From: Nocardioidaceae bacterium
GTDB taxonomy: Bacteria > Actinomycetota > Actinomycetes > Propionibacteriales > Nocardioidaceae
DNA: 7,708 nucleotides
Direction of reading: 5' to 3'
Assembly (NCBI GenBank): GCA_013811715.1
Contig: JACCUS010000190.1
Coordinates: forward strand, 1 to 7,708
The notes beneath the pieces are model-generated. The model was not told where the DNA came from, ran no database searches, and saw only the letters and a list, made by a program, of their open reading frames with translations. The stretch's first letter is position 1; each line of letters opens with the position of its first letter. Shown here piece by piece: positions 1 to 5,468 of the stretch. Both the position numbers and the translations under genes were made by a program.

Positions 1-177
1 CTCGTAGACCTGGCCGGCGTGCCCGTCCTGGGTGAGCGCCGCCACGGCGACATCGGCGATGTCCTCGGCGTCCACGAACGGCTCGGGCACGCCGTCGGCG
101 GGCAGGGCGACCTCGCCCGCGAGCAGCGTCAGCGCGAACAGGAAGTCGCTCATCGTCTCAGGACCCGGGCCGCTCAC
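1..177 (-). CDS. N-terminally truncated NmrA-like protein copy (partial, runs off left edge)
   Basis: This minus-strand frame encodes only the C-terminal half of an NmrA-like oxidoreductase, and its 3' end lies beyond position 1. Its protein contains LAGEVALPADGV, EPFVDA, DIADVAVAALT, DGHAG and VYE. These match the middle of the neighbouring full-length gene almost residue for residue. At the DNA level, bases 1-120 align without gaps to 471-590 with 19 mismatches, and the similarity fades near base 150. The dinucleotide-binding half (GGTGKTG in the neighbour) is absent, so this product is unlikely to bind NAD(P)H alone. Two starts are possible. GTG at 177 overlaps the upstream stop as GTGA, favouring translational coupling; ATG at 153 gives a protein beginning MSDFLFALTLLAGEV. 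Neither has a strong Shine-Dalgarno sequence. It could be a decaying duplicate or a short expressed accessory protein. The homology is clear; whether it is functional is not. Confidence 0.6.
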   Translation of the reverse strand, partial: MSGPGPETMSDFLFALTLLAGEVALPADGVPEPFVDAEDIADVAVAALTQDGHAGQVYE

Positions 178-1022
178 GCCGAGCCGTTCCACACACCGGT
201 GGCCGCGGCGTCGCGGGCGTACTCGGCGAAGTCACGCGGCGCCCGACCGAGAGCCCGCTGGACGCCGTCGGCAACGTGGGCGTTGCGGCCGTCCAGGACC
301 TCGGTGAACAGATAGCTCAGCAGCGCCACGACGTCCGCGGGCACGCCGGCCTGCTCCAACTCCGCCGTCCACTGCTCGATCGGCACCGGCACGTAGCGGA
401 TCCGGCGGCCAGCGGCCCGCGCGATCTCACCGACGGCCTCGTCGAAACGCAGCAGCCGAGGTCCCGTCAGCTCGTACACGCGCCCCGCGTGCCCGTCCTC
501 GGTCAGGGCCGCCACCGCGACGTCGGCGATGTCGTCGGCGTCGACGAACGGCTCGGCGACGCCATCCGCGGGGAGAGCGACCTCGCCGGCGAGCACCGGC
601 TCCAAGAAGAAGCTCTCGCTGAAGTTCTGGCTGAACCAGCTGCTCCGCACAACGGTCCACTCTGCGCCCGACTCCTGGAGCGACTGCTCGGCGCGCTGCG
701 CCTCCTGCTCGCCGCGACCGGACAACAGCACGAGCCGCCGCGTGTCGCTGCTGACCGCCAGCTCGGCGAAGGCGGCGACGGCCTCGGGGGCGCCGGGGAC
801 GGCGAGGTCGGGGAAGAAGGACACGTACGCCGACGACGCGCCGCGCAAGGCCGGCGCCCACGTCGAGCGGTCCTCCCAGTCGAACGGCGGCTCTCCCGAG
901 CGCGAGCCGACTCGCACCGGGAGGCCGCGCGCCAGGAGACGCTCCGTCACCCGCCGGCCGGTTTTGCCGGTGCCGCCCAGCACCAGGGTGGTGTGCTCGG
1001 TGGTCTGTGATCCGTGTGCCAT
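174..1022 (-). CDS. NmrA-like / atypical SDR NAD(P)-binding oxidoreductase
   Basis: The 282-residue protein is a complete atypical short-chain dehydrogenase of the NmrA-like type, expected to be cytosolic. Beta-strand 1 and the glycine-rich dinucleotide loop are seen as TLVLGGTGKTGRR (residues 12-24). The basic SR pair at residues 40-41 after strand 2 is compatible with NADP(H) binding in this family. Further family signatures are RLVLLSGRGE, WTVVRSSWFSQNFSE and EPFVDADDIADVAVAAL. The C-terminal substrate part ends RDFAEYARDAAATGVW. No classical YxxxK catalytic pair is evident, as is usual in NmrA-like proteins, which act as redox sensors or as reductases on unknown small molecules. The start at 1022 is preferred over the longer open frame because the Rossmann fold begins right after it and AAAGGA lies nine bases upstream (1032-1037). 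It is divergent from a cupin-AraC regulator that probably controls it, and is followed by a truncated copy of itself. The family is secure; the substrate is unknown. Confidence 0.9.
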   Translation of the reverse strand: MAHGSQTTEHTTLVLGGTGKTGRRVTERLLARGLPVRVGSRSGEPPFDWEDRSTWAPALRGASSAYVSFFPDLAVPGAPEAVAAFAELAVSSDTRRLVLLSGRGEQEAQRAEQSLQESGAEWTVVRSSWFSQNFSESFFLEPVLAGEVALPADGVAEPFVDADDIADVAVAALTEDGHAGRVYELTGPRLLRFDEAVGEIARAAGRRIRYVPVPIEQWTAELEQAGVPADVVALLSYLFTEVLDGRNAHVADGVQRALGRAPRDFAEYARDAAATGVWNGSA

Positions 1023-1031
1023 CGTCCTCAG

Positions 1032-1037
1032 TCCTTT
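1032..1037 (-). promoter_or_regulatory. Ribosome binding site of the NmrA-like gene
   Basis: On the minus strand AAAGGA lies nine bases before the ATG at 1022, with a second purine run GAGGA (1025-1029) too close to the start to be the main site. It supports the 1022 start. It sits inside the perfect inverted repeat at 1033-1045, so folding or protein binding there could affect initiation. Confidence 0.6.
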
Positions 1038-1045
1038 CGGAAAGG
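1033..1045. repeat. Perfect 6-bp inverted repeat in the divergent intergenic region
   Basis: The arms CCTTTC and GAAAGG are perfectly complementary around a single G. The repeat lies 11 bases upstream of the NmrA-like start codon and overlaps its ribosome binding site. It could be a repressor operator or an RNA element that occludes initiation. Function is inferred only from position. Confidence 0.4.
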
Positions 1046-1081
1046 TGGTTGCGTGTAGTCCAGTATTCGACGGACACCGAG

Positions 1082-1102
1082 GACTTTCCATGACTGGAAG
1101 TC
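1082..1102. repeat. Imperfect inverted repeat, candidate operator between divergent genes
   Basis: The arms GACTTTCCA (1082-1090) and TGGAAGTC (1095-1102) are complementary apart from one bulged T, and are separated by TGAC. The element is about 60 bases upstream of the NmrA-like start and 66 bases upstream of the AraC-family start, a position suited to control of either promoter. AraC proteins more often bind direct repeats, so the binding protein is uncertain. Confidence 0.4.
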
Positions 1103-1155
1103 GCGAGTTCATGCCCGTTCGTCCACTAGAGCGGGATGTACGGCATCGGGTGAGC

Positions 1156-1161
1156 CATACT
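1156..1161 (+). promoter_or_regulatory. Candidate -10 element for a leaderless AraC-family transcript
   Basis: CATACT matches four of six positions of the TATAAT consensus and ends six bases before the ATG at 1168. Transcription would then begin at or next to the start codon. No Shine-Dalgarno sequence precedes this ATG, which fits leaderless translation, common in actinomycetes. No convincing -35 element is visible, so the call is tentative. Confidence 0.3.
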
Positions 1162-1167
1162 TGGGTG

Positions 1168-2157
1168 ATGGACGCGATCGACCCGCTGCCGCCGCTGACC
1201 GACCCGGACCCGCTCGGCGAGGCACTGCACTTCTTGCGCATGAGCGGCGCCTTCTACTGCCACTCCGAGCTGAGCGCCCCGTGGGGGATGACACTGCCGC
1301 CGATGCCGGACTACCTGTGGTTCCACGTGGTCACCTCGGGCCGGGTCTGGCTCGAGGCCGACGAGGCGCACGCCAGGTGCCTCCAGCCCGGGGACGTGGC
1401 GCTCGTGCCGCACGGTGCGGGACACGGGCTGCGCAGCGAGCCAGGGGTCCCCGCGCCCGGGATTCTGGAGCTCGAGCCAACGCGCGTCAGCGACCGCTAC
1501 GAGCGCCTGCGCCACGGCGCAGGCGGCGCGCCGACGACCCTGGTCTGCGGAGCGGTGCGCTTCGAGCACCCGGTCGCCCGCAACCTGGTCGAGATCTTGC
1601 CGAAGGTGATCCACATCGAGGCATCGAGCTCGCCGCGAGCGGACTGGATGCAGGCGACCCTGCAGCTGATGGCCGCCGAGGCCAAGGAGCTGCGACCCGG
1701 CGGCGAGGCCGTGATCACCCGGCTCGCCGACATCCTCGTCATCCAGGCGATCCGTTCGTGGATCGACACCGATCCGGCCGCCCAGACCGGATGGCTCGGC
1801 GCTCTCCAGGACCGGCAGATCGGCCGCGCCATCGCACTGATCCACCGGGACCCGGCGCGGGCCTGGACGGTGGCGTCACTCGCGGACCAGCTGGCCATGT
1901 CGCGTTCGGCGTTCGCCGCCCGCTTCACCGAGCTGGTCGACGAGCCGGCGATGCGCTACGTCACCCGGTGGCGGATGCACGTCGCTCACAACTCCCTCGA
2001 ACAAGACGGCGCGACCGTCGCCGAGCTCGCACGCCGGCTGGGCTACCGCTCCGAGGCCGCATTCGCGCGCGCCTTCAAACGCGTCGTCGGCGTACCACCG
2101 GGTGCGGTCAAGCGGGCGCCCGAGACGCAGGTGCCGCTCTCTGCCGGAGGAGTCTGA
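1168..2157 (+). CDS. AraC-family transcriptional regulator with N-terminal cupin domain
   Basis: The 329-residue protein has the layout of cupin-type AraC regulators. An N-terminal beta-rich sensing domain covers about residues 15-110 (LWFHVVTSGRVWLEA, then LQPGDVALVPHGAGH). A helical linker follows, and then a C-terminal double helix-turn-helix. The first HTH is at about residues 234-255 (TVASLADQLAMSRSAFAARF). The second is at about 283-304 (TVAELARRLGYRSEAAFARAF), followed by the family-typical GVPPGAVKR. It is a cytoplasmic DNA-binding protein that probably senses a small molecule through the cupin pocket. The frame is open far upstream, but that stretch is antisense to the oxidoreductase; ATG 1168 is where the recognisable domain begins. 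A GTG directly before it (1165) is an alternative. It is divergent from the NmrA-like gene, its most likely target, and convergent with a membrane-protein operon. Length is normal for the family. The ligand is unknown. Confidence 0.9.
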   Translation: MDAIDPLPPLTDPDPLGEALHFLRMSGAFYCHSELSAPWGMTLPPMPDYLWFHVVTSGRVWLEADEAHARCLQPGDVALVPHGAGHGLRSEPGVPAPGILELEPTRVSDRYERLRHGAGGAPTTLVCGAVRFEHPVARNLVEILPKVIHIEASSSPRADWMQATLQLMAAEAKELRPGGEAVITRLADILVIQAIRSWIDTDPAAQTGWLGALQDRQIGRAIALIHRDPARAWTVASLADQLAMSRSAFAARFTELVDEPAMRYVTRWRMHVAHNSLEQDGATVAELARRLGYRSEAAFARAFKRVVGVPPGAVKRAPETQVPLSAGGV

Positions 2158-2160
2158 GGC

Positions 2161-2185
2161 GGTGGCCACGGCCGCCTCGGCCACC
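2161..2185. terminator. Possible bidirectional terminator hairpin between convergent genes
   Basis: Between the AraC stop (2157) and the membrane-protein stop (2206), GGTGGCC (2161-2167) and GGCCACC (2179-2185) form a perfect 7-bp GC stem with an 11-base loop. A second GGCCACC at 2188-2194 can replace the right arm, because CTCGGCCAC is repeated in tandem (2176-2193). There is no U-tract, so intrinsic termination is only suggested by position between converging genes. Confidence 0.35.
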
Positions 2186-2205
2186 TCGGCCACCTTTGCC
2201 GAAGG

Positions 2206-2493
2206 TCAGGCGATGGCGGCCACCGTACGCCGTACACGAACCCAGTGACCGAGACCCACCACCGCGAACCCTGCGAGGAAGATCGCCAGCGCGACCACAC
2301 CGTAGGACCATGGGGACTCCCCGGCCTCGAACGCGGGGTCTTTCCCGCCTCCGAGTGAGTCGAGCAGCAGGTACAGCGACTGGAACACGAAGGCCCAGAG
2401 GTAGGCGATGGCATAAGCCGTGTTGGCTGCGAGTCGGGACCTGAGGAAGTACCCGAACGGAAAGGCAAGCACGACCGTCACGATGGCGATCAT
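2206..2493 (-). CDS. Small three-helix membrane protein of unknown function
   Basis: This 95-residue protein is not recognised as a named family. It has three likely membrane helices, at about residues 1-17, 25-45 and 64-84. A polar loop at about 46-63 contains GGGKDPAFEAGESPW, and a short basic tail contains RVRR. The bias toward hydrophobic codons on this strand, and a lack of sensible domains on the opposite strand, support it as the real gene here. It starts 13 bases after the stop of the upstream 124-residue membrane protein, so the two are probably co-transcribed. The purine-rich GAGAGGG upstream of the ATG is farther from the start than ideal. It ends convergently against the AraC gene. 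It could be a partner subunit of the upstream membrane protein, but nothing in the sequence proves this. Confidence 0.7.
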   Translation of the reverse strand: MIAIVTVVLAFPFGYFLRSRLAANTAYAIAYLWAFVFQSLYLLLDSLGGGKDPAFEAGESPWSYGVVALAIFLAGFAVVGLGHWVRVRRTVAAIA

Positions 2494-2506
2494 CGTCAGC
2501 GCCCTC

Positions 2507-2881
2507 TCAGTCCAGCACCGGCACCGAACGGCGCGGCGGGGAGAACATCAGCCCGACGGCGAGCACAGCGAGGAGGACGCCGACTCCGACCAGCAGCTTG
2601 ACCACCGCTGGGACGTCGACGAAGAAAGCCGGCAACGAGGTCAGCAGGTTGATGATCAGCGCTCCCGCGGCAACACGGATCGCTGCCCTGTTGCCGCTAC
2701 GCCAGGCGACGACGACGGCGACCAGTCCGACGACGCCAAGGACACTGCCGACGACGAGGATCGCCAGCGGCGGACCGGTGTCGCCTTCAGGGGTCGGAAA
2801 GAAGACGCTTGAGATGTTGATGGCACTCAGTACTCCGGCCAGCACGAGCCCGACCTTCTGTCGGGTGGTGGTGGGACTCAT
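2507..2881 (-). CDS. Small four-helix membrane protein of unknown function
   Basis: The 124-residue protein has four predicted membrane helices, at about residues 10-28, 39-60, 66-87 and 93-113. The N-terminus (MSPTTTRQK) and the C-terminus (SPPRRSVPVLD) are both short and polar. The first loop carries FFPTPEGDTGPP and the loop between helices 3 and 4 carries FVDVPAVVK. The start at 2881 is well supported: AAGGAG lies six bases upstream (2888-2893), whereas the extra 33 residues of the longer open frame are hydrophilic and lack such a site. It is the first gene of a two-gene minus-strand operon and is divergent from a two-component system across 158 bases. It was not assigned to a family of known function. 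Such small membrane proteins next to sensor kinases may be regulated targets or signalling accessories, which is inference here. Confidence 0.8.
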   Translation of the reverse strand: MSPTTTRQKVGLVLAGVLSAINISSVFFPTPEGDTGPPLAILVVGSVLGVVGLVAVVVAWRSGNRAAIRVAAGALIINLLTSLPAFFVDVPAVVKLLVGVGVLLAVLAVGLMFSPPRRSVPVLD

Positions 2882-2887
2882 CGGTGA

Positions 2888-2893
2888 CTCCTT
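2888..2893 (-). promoter_or_regulatory. Ribosome binding site deciding the start of the 124-residue membrane protein
   Basis: On the minus strand, AAGGAG is six bases before the ATG at 2881. It is the strongest Shine-Dalgarno match in the window and selects this start over the open frame that extends to 2980. Confidence 0.7.
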
Positions 2894-2985
2894 CTCTCGG
2901 AAGTGGATGGCTCCACCGTGGCGCAGGCGTGGTTCCCGAGAACAGATCAGCGGCGCCTGTCCATCTTCTCGCGATCTCACGGCAT

Positions 2986-3017
2986 CCCGGGAAGAGGTTC
3001 CTGGGTCACCGGGACCT
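2986..3017. promoter_or_regulatory. Overlapping imperfect palindromes, candidate operator upstream of the response regulator
   Basis: Two overlapping dyads are visible. The first pairs CCCGGGAA (2986-2993) with TTCCTGGG (2998-3005), seven of eight positions, around GAGG. The second pairs AGGTTCC (2995-3001) with GGGACCT (3011-3017), six of seven positions. NarL/FixJ response regulators bind imperfect dyads of about this size, so these are candidate autoregulatory or divergent-operon sites. They lie 23 to 54 bases before the response-regulator start codon. No binding evidence exists in the sequence. Confidence 0.35.
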
Positions 3018-3039
3018 TGTGGCCGCCATGATTGGGGAC

Positions 3040-3687
3040 ATGACGGTGCGGATCGTCCTCGCCGACGACCACCCGGTCGTCCGCGGCGGCCTGCGCGCTC
3101 TGATCGGCACGATCGACGGGCTCGAGGTGGTCGGTGAGGCCAACGACGGCGGGGCCGCGATCCGTGAGGTGCAGCTGCTGCGTCCCGACGTCGTCCTCAT
3201 GGACGTGCGGATGCCGGGTCTTGGCGGCGTCGAAGCGACCCGACGGATCCGCGAGGCCACACCCGAGACCGCCGTCCTCATGCTCACCATGTACGACGAC
3301 GACGCCACCGTGCTGACCGCGATGCAGGCCGGGGCCCGCGGCTACCTGCTCAAGGGAGCGGAGCAGAGCGAGATCGTCGGAGCCATCCGTGCCGTGGTGG
3401 CCGGGCAGGTGATCTTCGGGCCCGGCATCGCAGGTCGGGTGCTCGACTACTTCGCCGCGCCACCAGCGCCGACCGCGGAGCCGTTCCCACAACTGACAGC
3501 GCGGGAGCGCGAGATCTTGGACCTGCTCGCCTCCGGACGGCGGACCGCGGCCATCGCAGAGCGGCTGTTCCTCTCGCCCAAGACGGTCAGCAACCACCTC
3601 ACCAACGTCTTCGTCAAGCTCGAAGTCGCCGACCGCACCGAAGCGATCATCCGAGCGCGCGAGGGTGGGTTGGGTCAGGCGCCGTGA
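3040..3687 (+). CDS. NarL/FixJ-family two-component response regulator
   Basis: The 215-residue protein is a standard two-domain response regulator. The receiver domain (about residues 3-120) shows the acidic pair D9-D10, the phosphoacceptor D55 in VVLMDVRMPG, the switch T83 and the conserved K105 in GYLLKGA. A linker of about 25 residues leads to a LuxR-type helix-turn-helix (about 150-207). This carries LTAREREILDLLASG and the recognition-helix region LSPKTVSNHLTNVFVKL. All key residues for phosphorylation by a HisKA_3 kinase are present, and the partner kinase overlaps its stop codon as GTGA. The start at 3040 places D9-D10 at the usual distance from the N-terminus. ATG 3028 would add MIGD and cannot be excluded; neither has a good Shine-Dalgarno sequence. 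CATGAT at 3027-3032 could be a -10 element for a leaderless message. It presumably regulates its own operon and perhaps the divergent membrane-protein pair. Confidence 0.95.
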   Translation: MTVRIVLADDHPVVRGGLRALIGTIDGLEVVGEANDGGAAIREVQLLRPDVVLMDVRMPGLGGVEATRRIREATPETAVLMLTMYDDDATVLTAMQAGARGYLLKGAEQSEIVGAIRAVVAGQVIFGPGIAGRVLDYFAAPPAPTAEPFPQLTAREREILDLLASGRRTAAIAERLFLSPKTVSNHLTNVFVKLEVADRTEAIIRAREGGLGQAP

Positions 3688-5447
3688 TCGCCGGCGCGGT
3701 TCTGGTTGCATTGGCGGCCGTCGGAGTGTCCTTGGCGGTGGGCGGTGTTCTCCTCCAGGCCCGTCGGATCTGGCTGTCGGGGTCCTTGCTGCTGCTGGCC
3801 GGCGCCATCGTCGTGGCCAGCGCCGTCATCGATGCCACCGAGAACTCAGACGCGGCACGGTTCGGGTTCACGGCGGCGGCCGGCTTGGTGCTTCCTCTCG
3901 CCCTCGCGACGTACCCGCGTGCCGGCTGGCGTCACCCGGTCGACTTCGTCACGTTGGCCACCGTCACGGCTGCGGGGTCGCTGGCCGTCGCGCAGTGGTC
4001 AGACGACAACGTGACCGGAACGATGGGGCTCGTCATCTGGCTCGCCCTGATCGTCCACACCTGGTGGCGCATCGAGCACAGCTCAGGCGGCGACCGTTGG
4101 GCGCTGGCGTGGATGGCCCTCGGCGCGGGCGTCCCCGGTCTGGTGGCGGGTCTGGCCGCCTTCGTGGCCCCTTCCACGACTGGCGCGGTCGTGGCGTCCG
4201 CGCTCTTCACGCTCCTCGGGCCAGCGATGTACATCGGGGTGGCCCGACCGGAGGTCGTCGACGTCCGCGGCCTGGTCGTGCACAGCGTCGTGTTCGCCTT
4301 CGCCGGGATCGTCTACGTCTCCAGCTTCGTGGCCGCCGCCTCTCTCCTGGAGATTCTCAGCCGGGAGACCCCGGCAGTGGGCGCCATGGCGGTCACCGGT
4401 CTGCTCGTCGCGACGACGTTCCACCCGATGCAGGTCATGCTTCGCGGCGTCGTTGACGAGCTGCTCTTCGGGCACCGGCCCGACCCGCTCGGCGCCGCGA
4501 CGAACGTGGTGGGCAGCATCGGCGACGACCCGGTGCTCGCGTTGCGGGCCATCCGGGAGGCACTGGTTCTGCCGTACGCAGCTATCAGCGTCGGCGGCGT
4601 ACCCCTTGCGGCCTCGGGTTCTGAGGTCACCCACACCCACCGGCTGACGTTGGGACTCGGTGACGGCCGACGAGGCGAACTTGTGGTAGGCCTCCGCGCC
4701 GGTGATCTCAGACTTTCGGCCGGGGATGAGCACGCCTTGCGTCTGGTCGCTCCGCTCCTGGCCCAGACAATGCGTGCGAGAAGTCTGGCTGCGGATCTGC
4801 AGCTGTCGCGTGAAGAGACCATCACCGCTTTGGAGGAGGAGCGGCGCCGGCTGCGCCGCGACCTCCACGACGGACTCGGGCCCCGCCTCTCGGGGATCGC
4901 CTTCACATCCGACGCCGCTCGAAACAGCCTGCGCTCGGACCCCGAGGGCACGGACTCGCTGCTCGTCACCGTACGCGCCGAGACCGTGGGCGCGATCGAA
5001 GAGATCAGACGACTCGTCTACGCCATGCGCCCCCCTGCGCTGGACGAGTTGGGTCTCGTCCCGGCGCTGAGGCAACAGGCTGTGGGGCTGAGGACCGCCG
5101 ACGGGGTTCCGCTGCGCGTCACGATCACGGCCCGCGCGGTTCCGGCGACGGTGACGGCCGCGGTGGAGGTGGCGGCGTACCGGATCGTGATGGAAGCTCT
5201 CACCAACGTGGCTCGTCACAGCGGCTGCGACTCAGCGACCGTGTGTCTGCAGGCAGATCTTGGTGCGCTGGTCATCGACGTGACCGACGCCGGGACGCCG
5301 AACGGCGCATGGTCGACCGGGGTCGGCATCGCGTCGATGCGGGAGCGAGCAGCAGGGCTCGGTGGCACCCTCACGGCAGGCATCGAAGTTACCGGTGGAC
5401 ATGTCCATGCCGTTCTTCCCCTGACTGAGCTGCACGATGAAGCCTGA
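3684..5447 (+). CDS. Membrane sensor histidine kinase (HisKA_3, NarL/DesK-type)
   Basis: The 587-residue kinase phosphorylates the preceding response regulator. The N-terminal half (residues 1 to about 252) has about eight or nine hydrophobic segments and no sizeable extracytoplasmic domain. The signal is therefore probably sensed within the membrane or by the following domain. A cytoplasmic GAF-like region spans about 275-375, preceded by VVDELLFGHRPDP, a sequence type common at this junction in actinomycete kinases. A short coiled helix (EEERRRLRR) leads to the HisKA_3 dimerisation domain, with phosphoacceptor H395 in RDLHDGLGPRLSG. The HATPase_c domain shows the N box EALTNVARH (N508), a G1 box with D535-A-G537 in place of the commoner DDG, and the G2 box GVGIASMRERAAGLGG (546-561). 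It starts with GTG, overlapping the response-regulator stop as GTGA, so the two are translationally coupled. All catalytic elements look intact. The stimulus is unknown. Confidence 0.94.
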   Translation: MIAGAVLVALAAVGVSLAVGGVLLQARRIWLSGSLLLLAGAIVVASAVIDATENSDAARFGFTAAAGLVLPLALATYPRAGWRHPVDFVTLATVTAAGSLAVAQWSDDNVTGTMGLVIWLALIVHTWWRIEHSSGGDRWALAWMALGAGVPGLVAGLAAFVAPSTTGAVVASALFTLLGPAMYIGVARPEVVDVRGLVVHSVVFAFAGIVYVSSFVAAASLLEILSRETPAVGAMAVTGLLVATTFHPMQVMLRGVVDELLFGHRPDPLGAATNVVGSIGDDPVLALRAIREALVLPYAAISVGGVPLAASGSEVTHTHRLTLGLGDGRRGELVVGLRAGDLRLSAGDEHALRLVAPLLAQTMRARSLAADLQLSREETITALEEERRRLRRDLHDGLGPRLSGIAFTSDAARNSLRSDPEGTDSLLVTVRAETVGAIEEIRRLVYAMRPPALDELGLVPALRQQAVGLRTADGVPLRVTITARAVPATVTAAVEVAAYRIVMEALTNVARHSGCDSATVCLQADLGALVIDVTDAGTPNGAWSTGVGIASMRERAAGLGGTLTAGIEVTGGHVHAVLPLTELHDEA

Positions 5448-5468
5448 CACTGCGGGTGTGATGGGGCG

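Noticed and set aside
1..600. The repeat of 1-120 at 471-590 as a mobile-element or direct repeat
   Set aside because: The similarity follows a protein frame in two adjacent homologous genes and lacks terminal inverted repeats, so it is gene duplication rather than an insertion element.
276..1010. Long plus-strand open frame opposite the NmrA-like gene
   Set aside because: It is antisense to a gene with clear family motifs; its translation is rich in Arg, His and Gly with no domain, as expected from a GC-rich shadow frame.
529..1167. Upstream extension of the AraC frame by 213 residues
   Set aside because: The extension is antisense to the oxidoreductase and has no recognisable domain; the cupin domain begins just after ATG 1168.
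1161..2444. 427-residue plus-strand frame overlapping the AraC gene
   Set aside because: It is a +1 shadow of the AraC gene, dominated by Arg, Pro, Ala and Gly with no motif.
2420..2812. Highly acidic 130-residue plus-strand frame
   Set aside because: It is antisense to the two membrane-protein genes; the Asp/Glu/Arg/Gln-rich composition is what the complement of hydrophobic codons gives, and it has no good ribosome binding site.
2884..3039. N-terminal extension of the response regulator
   Set aside because: It would push the D9-D10 acidic pair some 50 residues inward and covers the divergent regulatory gap; receiver domains normally begin within a few residues of the start.
4083..5219. 378-residue minus-strand frame inside the kinase gene
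   Set aside because: It is antisense to the HisKA_3 and ATPase domains, rich in Arg, His and Gly, without domain signals.
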